The notes under the pieces are model-generated. The model saw only the letters and a program-made list of their open reading frames with translations, was not told the origin of the DNA and made no database searches. This document shows positions 1-7,293 of a DNA stretch of 64,000 bases, piece after piece. The stretch comes from JAYWXI01 sp036016955 (GTDB lineage Bacteria; Bacteroidota; Bacteroidia; Flavobacteriales; Weeksellaceae), in contig NZ_JAYWXI010000008.1 in assembly GCF_036016955.1 (NCBI RefSeq), forward strand, positions 62,001 to 126,000, written 5' to 3'. Both the position numbers and the translations under genes were made by a program. Every line of letters begins with the position of its first letter. Position 1 is the stretch's first letter.

Positions 1-2371
1 ACTTCAATACCTGACCATTCGCAGCATTCATTTGGTTCAGCTTATCAGCGGTCACAGCTCCTGCTGCCAAATCTACCGTAGATACAGAACCATCAGCAAT
101 CTTGGCCGAATTAACTGCATTATTAGCAATTTTAGCATTCGTAACTGCGTTATTGGCTATCGTCAATGCCGTTGTTCCCGTTACGTCTCCCGTATGCGCC
201 GAATGACTAAATGTTGTTCCACTAAGCGTTAAACCCGCTCCTGCAGAATACGTCGTATTAATATCACTCAATGCTCTCTTTCTTAGATTACCATTAGCAT
301 CTGCGGTTACTATTTGGTCTGATGTAGCACCTGCTGATAAATCTGTAATTTTAACATTACCTACAACTTCTAATTTAGCCTCAGGGGTGGTACCAGTTGC
401 CACATCACTCCCTCCTATCCTAAAATTGCCCGTAGCTGCATTCATTATAAAGCCATAATCTACACCATTGGTCGTCCTATCTTTCTTATAAATGTAAAAT
501 CCAAAATTATCTCCTAATCCGCCCAAATTAACCACATGACCACTAGAAGTCGTTTGTCTCAAAAAAGGATGATAACCAGTAGTCTGCACAATACTACTCG
601 TAATTCCACCATTACCAGTCTTACCTGTAATCCATGTTCCCCCTGGTGTTTGCACCCTTATATTACCAGCTACATCTAGCTTTGCTGCTGGAGTACCAGT
701 TCCTATACCTACATTTCCTGTAGTTCTATCTACAGTTAAACGGTCTGCACCTGCCCATATCCTAAAATTCCCATTTTCTCTTACACTAAGCTCAATCCTC
801 TTAGCAGCATCTCCCCCAGGCATAATTCGTAGTCCCCCTCCAGATGTATGAGTAGAATTAATAGTTAGAGGATAAAAAGAATTGGCTTCAAATGTAGCTA
901 AACCTCCTTTAAAAGTCAACGCTCTTCCTCCCATTGTAACGGTTCTGTTCGCCGACAAAGTACCATCATTAGAATAAATATTAGTATTTGAATTATCATC
1001 CACCGAAGGTGTCCACGCGGTTCCATTCCACTTTAACACCTGACCACTTGTAGGTGCTGTGCTAGCCACATTACGACCTTGGATACGAGCTACTGTTGTC
1101 GTATTATCATTCACTGCCGCCGTAACGTCTCCTGTTAAAGCTGCTCTTTGGAATGAGGTTCCACTTAATGTAATAGAGGTAGAGCCTGAATAGGTGGTAT
1201 TCGTATTATTATCCGCCGCAGGAGCCCATGCCGTTCCGTTCCATTTTAACACCTGACCATTCGCAGCATTCATTTGGTTCAGCTTATCGGCTGTAATTGT
1301 AGCATTAGCAATATCCGCCGCTACAATCGTACCATCGGCTATCTTTGCTGAATTAACAGCATTATTAGCAATTTTAGCATTCGTAACCGCATTATTGGCT
1401 ATCGTCAATGCCGTTGTGCCCGTTACGTCGCCCGTATGTGCGGCATGGCTGAACGTTGTTCCACTAAGCGTTAAACCCGTTCCTGCAGAATACGTCGTAT
1501 TCGAGTTATTATCCGCTGCCGGGGCCCATGCCGTTCCATTCCATTTTAATACCTGACCACTCGTTGCATTCATTTGGTTTAGTTTATCGGCTGTTACAGC
1601 ACCTGCTGCTAAATCCACCGTAGATACAGAGCCATCTGCTATCTTAGCAGAGTTTACAGCATTGTTCGCTATTGTTAATGATGTTGTACCTGTTACATCT
1701 CCTGTATGAGCAGCATGACTAAATGTAGTTCCATTTAATGACAAACCTGTTCCTGCGGTATAAGTGGTATTAGTATTATTATCTGTTCCTGGTGCCCATG
1801 CCGTTCCGTTCCATTTCAATACCTGACCGTTCGCTGCATTCATTTGGTTCAGTTTATCGGCGGTAATCGTAGCATTGGCAATATCTGCCGCTACAATTGT
1901 ACCATCGGCAATCTTTGCAGAAGTCACCGCGTTGTTGGCTATCGTAGTAGCATTGCTGTTAACTGCTGCCGTAACGTCTCCCGTTAAAGCTTCCCGATGA
2001 ATAGAATTCCCCGTAATCCGGACCGAAGAAGATCCAGTCAACGCACTGCCAGACGTTTTCTGCCATGCCACACCATCAAAATAGTAATACCCCGGAGAAG
2101 TCACGTTAACCGTTTGGCCTGACGGCGCCGTGTCTGCTAATGTCACATAAACCAATGCCCCCGACTGCGCCGAAGTATACGCTTTAGCCCGCAACTGTGC
2201 CCCCGTCAGTCGAGGCGCAATAATCCCGTCAAAAGAAGTGGTACTGGTTGGGCTCCCAACCACATCCAACGTCGCCTTAGGTGTAGCCGTATTAACGCCC
2301 ACCTGTCCATAAGCGGACAATCCCATTCCTAAGAAGAACAGGACTCCCCATTTTGTAGTATTTTGTTTCAT
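1..2371 (-). CDS. Large repetitive exported protein, 3' end outside window
   Basis: Translation from the ATG at 2371 stays open to the window edge (about 790 codons seen). The first 22 or so residues form a signal peptide (MKQNTTKWGVLFFLGMGLSA, cut near AYG/QVGVN). After it come blocks built from the same phrases: LNQMNAANGQVLKWNGTAW, TTYSAGTGLTLSGTTFSHAA, HTGDVTGTTALTIANNAV and SAKIADGS, recurring at roughly 270-300 bp. A non-repetitive stretch near 560-1000 breaks the series. Such Asn/Thr/Gly/Ala-rich tandem proteins occur on flavobacterial surfaces and resemble phage tail-fibre stalks; the function is unknown. The C-terminal domain lies outside the window, so a peptidase, adhesin or T9SS tail cannot be judged. 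Confidence 0.85.
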   Translation of the reverse strand, partial: MKQNTTKWGVLFFLGMGLSAYGQVGVNTATPKATLDVVGSPTSTTSFDGIIAPRLTGAQLRAKAYTSAQSGALVYVTLADTAPSGQTVNVTSPGYYYFDGVAWQKTSGSALTGSSSVRITGNSIHREALTGDVTAAVNSNATTIANNAVTSAKIADGTIVAADIANATITADKLNQMNAANGQVLKWNGTAWAPGTDNNTNTTYTAGTGLSLNGTTFSHAAHTGDVTGTTSLTIANNAVNSAKIADGSVSTVDLAAGAVTADKLNQMNATSGQVLKWNGTAWAPAADNNSNTTYSAGTGLTLSGTTFSHAAHTGDVTGTTALTIANNAVTNAKIANNAVNSAKIADGTIVAADIANATITADKLNQMNAANGQVLKWNGTAWAPAADNNTNTTYSGSTSITLSGTSFQRAALTGDVTAAVNDNTTTVARIQGRNVASTAPTSGQVLKWNGTAWTPSVDDNSNTNIYSNDGTLSANRTVTMGGRALTFKGGLATFEANSFYPLTINSTHTSGGGLRIMPGGDAAKRIELSVRENGNFRIWAGADRLTVDRTTGNVGIGTGTPAAKLDVAGNIRVQTPGGTWITGKTGNGGITSSIVQTTGYHPFLRQTTSSGHVVNLGGLGDNFGFYIYKKDRTTNGVDYGFIMNAATGNFRIGGSDVATGTTPEAKLEVVGNVKITDLSAGATSDQIVTADANGNLRKRALSDINTTYSAGAGLTLSGTTFSHSAHTGDVTGTTALTIANNAVTNAKIANNAVNSAKIADGSVSTVDLAAGAVTADKLNQMNAANGQVLK
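1223..1990 (-). repeat. Tandem coding repeats, about 270-300 bp
   Basis: Units begin with the same NGTAWAP-encoding phrase at about 1223, 1524 and 1794, with a further unit at 1-270 and a decayed one near 1010. They code for the repeated blocks of the exported protein. Copies differ in which sub-blocks they include (the IADGTIVAADI version against the IADGSVSTVDL version), which suggests unequal recombination or mixing between copies. Confidence 0.85.
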
Positions 2372-2443
2372 AAGTTAAAGGTTAATTATATCTTTATTTC
2401 ATCATTTAGACTTAGCCTTATACTAAAAGTGTGTATCTCGAAA

Positions 2444-2471
2444 CAAAGGTATAAATATCTATTCAATCCAA
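2444..2471 (-). promoter_or_regulatory. Promoter of the repetitive exported protein
   Basis: On the minus strand TACCTTTG (2444-2451) matches the Bacteroidota -7 box TAnnTTTG. A TTG at 2469-2471 lies 17 bp upstream, and another at 2472-2474 lies 20 bp upstream. The start codon is about 70 bp downstream. Confidence 0.6.
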
Positions 2472-2636
2472 CAAGTTATTCGCTGATTTACAGACTTATC
2501 TCATCTTTTTTTCCTTGAACTACCTAATGCAAAATACCGCTGCACGTCCTATGCATCGCATTTTAACTGTTTTTTCTTCCTTAGTTTATTTTGAAAAAAA
2601 AGTAAAAGACACACTTCCTATATCCCAACAAATTGC

Positions 2637-2644
2637 TATATTTG
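2637..2644 (+). promoter_or_regulatory. Promoter -7 box of the TPP-riboswitch operon
   Basis: TATATTTG matches TAnnTTTG and would start transcription at about 2651, the 5' edge of the riboswitch. No clear TTG -33 element is present at the ideal distance. Confidence 0.65.
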
Positions 2645-2650
2645 CATCCG

Positions 2651-2721
2651 ACATCGGGGTGCCGAAAGGCTGAGATTACACCCGCATAACTTGAGACGGA
2701 TCATGCCGGCGTAAGGAATGT
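2651..2721 (+). promoter_or_regulatory. TPP riboswitch (THI element)
   Basis: The conserved THI-box blocks occur in order: GGGGTGC, GGCTGAGA, ACCC, then GGATCATGCCGGCG followed by AAGGAATGT. The outer ends (ACAT with ATGT) can close P1. TPP riboswitches bind thiamine pyrophosphate and normally shut down thiamine synthesis or uptake genes. Here the element is followed by a terminator hairpin and then by a methyltransferase gene, so the whole downstream operon is predicted to be switched off by TPP. Confidence 0.95.
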
Positions 2722-2734
2722 TTTACCCACTGTT

Positions 2735-2763
2735 CCACCCTTTCAGGTGGTTTTTATTTTTCA
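2735..2763 (+). terminator. Riboswitch-controlled intrinsic terminator
   Basis: CCACC (2735-2739) and GGTGG (2746-2750) form a short stem with a CTTTCA loop, followed by a T-rich tract. It lies between the aptamer and the first start codon, the layout of transcription attenuation by ligand binding. Confidence 0.7.
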
Positions 2764-2811
2764 CCCGCAACCGTCTCCATTTTTGTTTTATTTATCATAA
2801 AAAGTACAACC

Positions 2812-3537
2812 ATGGAGCAAAACCTGATCCCCCACGATTCCCACCCTCTCGTCCGACAAGGCCTGAGAAATTGGCAAGGCCGAAAAGAGTGGTTTTTTAA
2901 CCGAGAATACACCGACACCTATGAACTTTATTACGAAGGCCCCTACAAAAGAGCCGAAATCGAACAAAAAAAAGTCATGGGACAACTCTTAAAAGCCGAC
3001 AAACGAATACAAACCCTCTTGGAATTCGGCTGTGGAACCGCCCGTTTTACACGGTGGTGGGCCAATATCGGTTTGGAAGCAAGCGGAGGCGACATCTCTC
3101 CATTCATGCTTTCCCAAGCGCTTCATCTCTTCCAGGGCGACCTGGTGATGGCGGATTCCCACCATATGCCCTTTAAAGACCAAACCTTCGACGCCGTGGT
3201 ATTCATGAACACCTTCGAGTACTACAAAGACCCCAAGCAAGTTCTAAGAGAAGCCGCCAGAGTAGCACGCCACGGCATCGCCATGGGCATGATGAACAAA
3301 CTAACTCCAAAGCTCGTCCGCCGAAGGGTTCAACAAGCCTTCGGCAAAAACGAATTTTACCGAACCGCCACATTCTATACCATTTACAGCCTGAAAGCCC
3401 TCATCAAAGAAGCCTTTCCGGATCGGTTTTACGAAGTTTCATGGAACTGTACCGGGCTTCCGTCTTGGTTCCCAATCAAGGAATGGAAAATGCCCTATGG
3501 TGATTTTTTCGGCGTATATATCCAATTTAAAGACTAA
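2812..3537 (+). CDS. Class I SAM-dependent methyltransferase in TPP operon
   Basis: The 241-residue product has a Rossmann methyltransferase core: motif I LLEFGCGTARFT (about 69-80), an acidic end of beta 2 in GGD (92-94), ADSHHMPF (114-121) and FDAVVFMNTFEYYKDP (126-141). This is the Methyltransf_11 type, which methylates small molecules or proteins; the substrate is not evident. It is the first gene behind the TPP riboswitch, and its stop overlaps the next start (TAATG at 3535-3539), so translation is probably coupled. A Trm112-like protein, a family that activates methyltransferases in eukaryotes and archaea, is encoded last in the same operon and may be its partner. The class is certain; any link to thiamine chemistry is inferred from regulation. 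Confidence 0.9.
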   Translation: MEQNLIPHDSHPLVRQGLRNWQGRKEWFFNREYTDTYELYYEGPYKRAEIEQKKVMGQLLKADKRIQTLLEFGCGTARFTRWWANIGLEASGGDISPFMLSQALHLFQGDLVMADSHHMPFKDQTFDAVVFMNTFEYYKDPKQVLREAARVARHGIAMGMMNKLTPKLVRRRVQQAFGKNEFYRTATFYTIYSLKALIKEAFPDRFYEVSWNCTGLPSWFPIKEWKMPYGDFFGVYIQFKD

Positions 3538-4583
3538 TGAGCAGCAAACTTTCCGAAAAACGATTCAACGATTTGTTTTCCTCCTCTTTCGGCGCCCCTA
3601 ACGACAACGTTATTGCCGCTCCGAAGTACGGCGTGGATGTTGCCCTAATCCGCCTCGGCAATGCCATGGCCATGGCTTCCGCCAGCGACCCTCTAAGCTA
3701 CCTCCCGGGATTGGGCGCGGAAAAATCGGCCTGGCTCTCCGTACACCTCGCCGCCAACGACATCGCCACCACTTCGGGCATGCCCCAATTCCTGCAAATG
3801 GTACTAACCCTTCCCCAGCACCTTTCGGACGAAGAAGTGAAAACTTACTGGCAGGCAATGCATCACTTTTGCGCCGAGGCAGGAATCGCCATCACCGGCG
3901 GACACACCGCCTTTCCGAAAAGGCACGAATCCACATTGGCCGGAGGCGCCACGCTTTTTGCCATTGGCCCCGAAAGTCATTTCTTAACGTCCGAAAAAGC
4001 AAAGGCCGGTCAGGTATTAATCCTAACCAAAAAAGCCGCCATTGCCTCGGTTGCCATTTTGGGATTGCAGTTCCCCAGCCAAATGGAAGCCTTGCTCGGC
4101 AGTGCCCAAACCGCTTATTTTGAAAGTTTGTTTTTCAAAACTTCAGTACTGAAGGAAGGCCGAATGGCCCGACGCCTAAATGCAAACAAAACAAAAATTC
4201 ATGCCATGCACGACGTTACCGAAGGAGGTGTCGTGGGAGCCGCCTACGAATTCTGCTCGGCCTCTAACCTCGGTTTACGTCTAAACCTTGACAAGGTCCC
4301 CGTAGACGCCACTCAGAAAAAAGTTTGTGCCCATTTCGGCTTATCGCCCTACCGCATTATCGGTGCCGGAAGTATGCTAATGGCCGTTCAAAAAGAAAAT
4401 CTCGAAGAGGTTTTGGACACCCTTAACCACAACCACATCGAAGCTACCGCCATCGGCCGCTTTCTTCCCAAAGAAGAAGGAAAAACCGTAATCGAAAACG
4501 GAAAAGAAGCCCCGTTAACCCCTGTTTTGGAAGACCCTTACTGGAACGCCTTTGAAAAAGCCCTCTGCCATGAAACCCTCTAA
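3537..4583 (+). CDS. PurM/HypE/ThiL-superfamily (AIR synthase-related) protein
   Basis: The 348-residue protein has the two-domain AIR-synthase fold signature: ASASDPLSYLPGLG (47-60), AANDIATTSGMPQF (72-85), GGHTA (121-125) and HDVTEGG (225-231) before a Gly-rich tail. Superfamily members bind ATP and make phosphate or acyl-phosphate intermediates: PurM, PurL, HypE, SelD and the thiamine-monophosphate kinase ThiL. It looks closer to HypE-like proteins than to classical ThiL, and no hydrogenase genes are nearby. Position behind a TPP riboswitch and overlap with a ThiE-like gene make a role in the last phosphorylation of thiamine, or in ring chemistry, attractive but unproven. The start ATG overlaps the upstream stop. 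Confidence 0.82.
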   Translation: MSSKLSEKRFNDLFSSSFGAPNDNVIAAPKYGVDVALIRLGNAMAMASASDPLSYLPGLGAEKSAWLSVHLAANDIATTSGMPQFLQMVLTLPQHLSDEEVKTYWQAMHHFCAEAGIAITGGHTAFPKRHESTLAGGATLFAIGPESHFLTSEKAKAGQVLILTKKAAIASVAILGLQFPSQMEALLGSAQTAYFESLFFKTSVLKEGRMARRLNANKTKIHAMHDVTEGGVVGAAYEFCSASNLGLRLNLDKVPVDATQKKVCAHFGLSPYRIIGAGSMLMAVQKENLEEVLDTLNHNHIEATAIGRFLPKEEGKTVIENGKEAPLTPVLEDPYWNAFEKALCHETL

Positions 4584-5169
4584 AACCCTCTATCTCATCG
4601 CCGATGCATCCGACGAATTCGGCCGGCTTTATGCCAAAATAAAAGAAGCCGTCGATGGAGGAATCGGCTGGCTCCAACTCTTCAACAGCGAAAAAGCCGA
4701 AGAAGAAAACCTAAAAACATTGCAAACCCTTTGCAAGACTCATAAAGTCCGGTTTATTCTTCACCAAAATACCGCCTTAGCCCAACGGCTAAACGCCGAC
4801 GGAGTTCATTTGGACGAACTTCCCGAAAATTTCGAAAAACCATCTCTCCTCCTCGTGGGAGTAACCGTGGGAAACGATTTAGAAAAAATCAAAAAAGCGG
4901 CAAACAAAGGCATCGATTACCTTTCGTTCTGTTCGGTTTTTCCGTCCCGATCGGCAAACGTTTGTGAACTGGTCCGTCCCGAAAACATCGTTCAAGCCCG
5001 ATCTTTCTTTAAAGGAACTCTCTTTTTGGCAGGCGGCATTACCACCCAAACCATACCACAATTAAAAAATTTAGACTTTCAGGGAGTCGCCTTGATTTCC
5101 GAAATCATGGAAGCGGAAAACATCACCGAAAAACTGAAAGCCCTCCGAAACGAATTAACCCTTCTTTAA
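4570..5169 (+). CDS. ThiE/TenI-like thiamine phosphate synthase family protein
   Basis: The 199-residue TIM-barrel protein follows the ThiE/TenI pattern: LYLIAD at the N-terminus, IGWLQL where ThiE has its QLRxK strand, FILHQNTALAQRLNADGVHL (63-81), GVTVGN, YLSFCSVFPSRS (117-128), FLAGGIT and GVALISEIM. ThiE joins HMP-PP with hydroxyethylthiazole phosphate. Several usual ThiE ligands are changed: the Arg/Lys after QL is FNS, and the NDR-type motif is HQN. It may be a divergent ThiE, or a TenI-like enzyme with another substrate. The ATG at 4570 was preferred to a TTG at 4552 because it gives a normal N-terminus; it overlaps the upstream gene by 14 bp. Confidence 0.8.
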   Translation: MKPSKTLYLIADASDEFGRLYAKIKEAVDGGIGWLQLFNSEKAEEENLKTLQTLCKTHKVRFILHQNTALAQRLNADGVHLDELPENFEKPSLLLVGVTVGNDLEKIKKAANKGIDYLSFCSVFPSRSANVCELVRPENIVQARSFFKGTLFLAGGITTQTIPQLKNLDFQGVALISEIMEAENITEKLKALRNELTLL

Positions 5170-5184
5170 ACTAAAAACAAAAGC

Positions 5185-5481
5185 ATGAAAAACACTATTT
5201 TAGAAAAACTCTGTTGCCCGTTCGACAAACAAGACCTGCAACTTACCCCCTTTACCACCCAAGACGATGACGTAAAAGAAGGACTACTGATCTGCAATTC
5301 CTGCCGAAGATACTACCCTATCATTTCGGGAATCCCCATCATGTCGCCCGACGAATACCGCGCCACGGAATTCGAACAACCCTTTTTGGAAAAATGGCAA
5401 CACCAGATTCCCTTCCCCATAGAAGACTTTAAAACCTTGGACGCCCCTGCCGTTAAATTCCTCGATCCCCTTTCGGACTAA
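5185..5481 (+). CDS. Trm112-like zinc-ribbon protein
   Basis: The 98-residue protein has the Trm112/YcaR layout: LEKLCCPFDKQDL near the N-terminus, then LLICNSCRRYYPI (35-46) and ISGIPIMSPDE. The second pair CNSC is intact; the first pair is atypical, with CCPFDK instead of CPxC, so metal binding may be altered. In eukaryotes and archaea Trm112 stabilises class I methyltransferases as an obligate partner. Here it is the last gene of an operon whose first gene is a class I methyltransferase, so a two-subunit enzyme is a reasonable inference. It lies 15 bp after the ThiE-like gene and converges with the DtxR-type gene, overlapping it by 4 bp. Confidence 0.85.
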   Translation: MKNTILEKLCCPFDKQDLQLTPFTTQDDDVKEGLLICNSCRRYYPIISGIPIMSPDEYRATEFEQPFLEKWQHQIPFPIEDFKTLDAPAVKFLDPLSD

Positions 5482-6137
5482 CCGTTCTTCTCGACCAAAA
5501 GTTTTTCGCAGACTTTTTCGCTAAAAGTCTCCCGCCTTCCGTTATATTCGATGGTCATGCTTTGGTCAAACGGCTCCACTTCCAAAATTTTGACCGTCGT
5601 ATGCAAGGCAAGTTTTTTATGATTGAGAAATTTCAAAAGTTCTGCAGACGATTCGGTCAAGGCACAAAAAACCACCGTGCTTCCCGCTTTGCATTCGGTT
5701 AATTTCGGGTAGTTCAAACGAATAATATTCCCTTGTTTATCCGGAATAGGCGAACCGTGAGGATCGGTTTTGGGGTAATCCAAAAGTTCATCAATTTTCT
5801 CAAAAAACAATTCGGATTGGATGTGTTCAATCTGCTCGGCAATTTCATGCACCTGCTCCCAACCAAACCCCATTTTTTCCACCAAAAACATCTCCGTCAA
5901 ACGGTGTTTCCGGACAACCAAAGCCGCCTTTCGGCGACCTTCCTCAGTGATCACCAAAGGTTTATAACTCTCGTACACCACCCATTTCTTCTCGGCAAAC
6001 TTCTTCATCATGCTGTTGACGCTCGGCATTTTGATGTTTAAAAATTTGCTGAGTTCGTTCACACTCACCGTATCGTATTTTTCGCTCAGGTGATAAATTG
6101 CTTTCAGGTAATTTTCCTCCGTCAGTGTCGTTGTCAT
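5478..6137 (-). CDS. DtxR/MntR-family metal-dependent transcriptional repressor
   Basis: The 219-residue protein has the full three-part DtxR layout: an N-terminal winged HTH (NYLKAIYHLSEKYDTVSVNE onwards), a metal-binding dimerisation domain with HRLTEMFLVEKMGFGWEQVH (about 77-96) and HIQSELFFEKIDELLDYP, and a C-terminal FeoA/SH3-like domain. Such proteins sense Mn(II) or Fe(II) and repress metal uptake genes. The metal cannot be settled by eye. The gene stands alone, opposite to rsmG, and an inverted repeat in the shared upstream region suggests autoregulation. Confidence 0.92.
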   Translation of the reverse strand: MTTTLTEENYLKAIYHLSEKYDTVSVNELSKFLNIKMPSVNSMMKKFAEKKWVVYESYKPLVITEEGRRKAALVVRKHRLTEMFLVEKMGFGWEQVHEIAEQIEHIQSELFFEKIDELLDYPKTDPHGSPIPDKQGNIIRLNYPKLTECKAGSTVVFCALTESSAELLKFLNHKKLALHTTVKILEVEPFDQSMTIEYNGRRETFSEKVCEKLLVEKNG

Positions 6138-6141
6138 AAGC

Positions 6142-6149
6142 CAAAGATA
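6142..6149 (-). promoter_or_regulatory. Promoter -7 box of the DtxR-family gene
   Basis: TATCTTTG on the minus strand matches TAnnTTTG and ends 5 bp before the ATG, so the transcript would be leaderless or nearly so. Its -33 region falls inside the inverted repeat at 6153-6188. Confidence 0.55.
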
Positions 6150-6152
6150 GAA

Positions 6153-6188
6153 AAATGTTAGAAAAACAAAAGGTTTAATCTAACATTT
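6153..6188. promoter_or_regulatory. Inverted repeat, candidate repressor operator
   Basis: AAATGTTAGA (6153-6162) and TCTAACATTT (6179-6188) are exact reverse complements 16 bp apart. They span the -33 region of the DtxR-family promoter and lie just upstream of the rsmG promoter. The arrangement fits metal-dependent autorepression; the direct binding site is inferred. Confidence 0.65.
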
Positions 6189-6204
6189 ATCCTCAAAAAA
6201 ACAC

Positions 6205-6212
6205 TAAATTTG
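6205..6212 (+). promoter_or_regulatory. Promoter -7 box of rsmG
   Basis: TAAATTTG matches TAnnTTTG, 22 bp before the rsmG ATG. Confidence 0.6.
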
Positions 6213-6234
6213 TCCTGCCGATCATAGCAAAACC

Positions 6235-6870
6235 ATGACAGTAGATTTAATTACAACTTATTTTCCGGAAATCACGCCGAAACAGAAAGAACAATTCGAG
6301 GCTCTGGAAGCCCTTTACCAAGAATGGAATGCGAAAATCAACGTCATTTCCAGAAAAGACACCGAATCCCTTTACGAAAAACACGTCTTACACTCCTTGG
6401 GCATCGCCAAGGTCATGCCTTTTGCCCCCAGAACAAAAGTATTGGACATCGGAACGGGAGGTGGTTTCCCGGGAATTCCCTTGGCCATTTTGTTTCCCGA
6501 AGTGCATTTCACCCTAATGGATTCCATCGGAAAAAAAATCACCGTGGTCGAAGCCGTAGCCCAAGCATTGGGCCTCACTAACGTAACAGCCATTCACGGA
6601 AGAGCCGAAAAAGTGAAAGACAAATTTCATTTCGTGGTCAGCCGTGCCGTAACCCAAATGCCCGAGTTTCTCAGATGGCTGAAAGGAAAATTTGAAAAAG
6701 AACAGTTCAATCCGAAACCCAACGGCGTCCTGTACCTTAAAGGTGGAGACCTCTCCGAAGAACTGGCCGGGCTACGCTGCGAAATTTTCGCACTGAAAAA
6801 CCATTTTGCCGAACCCTTCTTTGAAACCAAAAAAGTCGTTTACCTCTCCAAAGGTCATTTTAACTCGTGA
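6235..6870 (+). CDS. rsmG: 16S rRNA (guanine-N7) methyltransferase RsmG
   Basis: RsmG (GidB) methylates N7 of G527 in 16S rRNA with SAM; its loss is a known route to low-level streptomycin resistance. The 211-residue length is normal. The protein shows the family N-terminal LYQEWNAKINVISR, the SAM-binding motif VLDIGTGGGFPGIPLAILFP (about 69-88), LMDSIGKK and HGRAEKVKDKFHFVVSRAV. The stop overlaps a GTG start candidate of the next gene. It is probably co-transcribed with the small lipoprotein and perhaps the nuclease downstream. Confidence 0.96.
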   Translation: MTVDLITTYFPEITPKQKEQFEALEALYQEWNAKINVISRKDTESLYEKHVLHSLGIAKVMPFAPRTKVLDIGTGGGFPGIPLAILFPEVHFTLMDSIGKKITVVEAVAQALGLTNVTAIHGRAEKVKDKFHFVVSRAVTQMPEFLRWLKGKFEKEQFNPKPNGVLYLKGGDLSEELAGLRCEIFALKNHFAEPFFETKKVVYLSKGHFNS

Positions 6871-6875
6871 TTCGT

Positions 6876-7271
6876 ATGAAAACATTATTCCTCCTCACTT
6901 TGGCAGGCTTGCTACCTCTCTTAATCGCCTGCGGCAGAGACGAGTACAACCCTAATTTAACGGGAATCGCTCCCATAGCCATCGACAGCGTAGCCATCGC
7001 CCAAGACACGATGGAGGTTTTCGCCAGCCAAAGCCTCAGGACTTATTCCAGCTACCTAAACGGTTGTGAAGGATTTTACGGCTACGATTATACCCTGGAC
7101 GGATTCACCCGCTACGTCAAGGCCTATAAATTCTCCACTTCGGCCAATTGCGGCACTCCTACCGAAAGAATTTCCCAAATCAATTTCGTTCCGCAAGAAA
7201 CAGGAACCTACACCTTCCTTTTCAGCAAAGGAAACGACCAATGGATAGAGAAAAAAATCGTCGTAAAATAA
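6876..7271 (+). CDS. Small lipoprotein of unknown function
   Basis: The ATG at 6876 gives MKTLFLLTLAGLLPLLIACG, a lipoprotein signal peptide with lipobox LIAC. A GTG at 6867 would add three residues and is less likely. The mature part, about 112 residues, is beta-rich with two cysteines (NGCEGF and ANCGTP) that could pair. No family was recognised. It follows rsmG closely and precedes the nuclease by 22 bp, so the three may form one operon. Confidence 0.8.
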   Translation: MKTLFLLTLAGLLPLLIACGRDEYNPNLTGIAPIAIDSVAIAQDTMEVFASQSLRTYSSYLNGCEGFYGYDYTLDGFTRYVKAYKFSTSANCGTPTERISQINFVPQETGTYTFLFSKGNDQWIEKKIVVK

Positions 7272-7293
7272 ACGCCTTTCCACAAATAAAATC

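Noticed and set aside
2718..2900. Short plus-strand frame starting inside the TPP riboswitch
   Set aside because: It runs through the terminator hairpin and into the methyltransferase in another frame; the riboswitch explains the region.
3537..4583. Naming the PurM-superfamily gene hypE, selD or thiL
   Set aside because: No hydrogenase or selenium genes are nearby, no SelD Cys/Sec motif is seen, and the ThiL Asp pattern is not clear, so only the superfamily is given.
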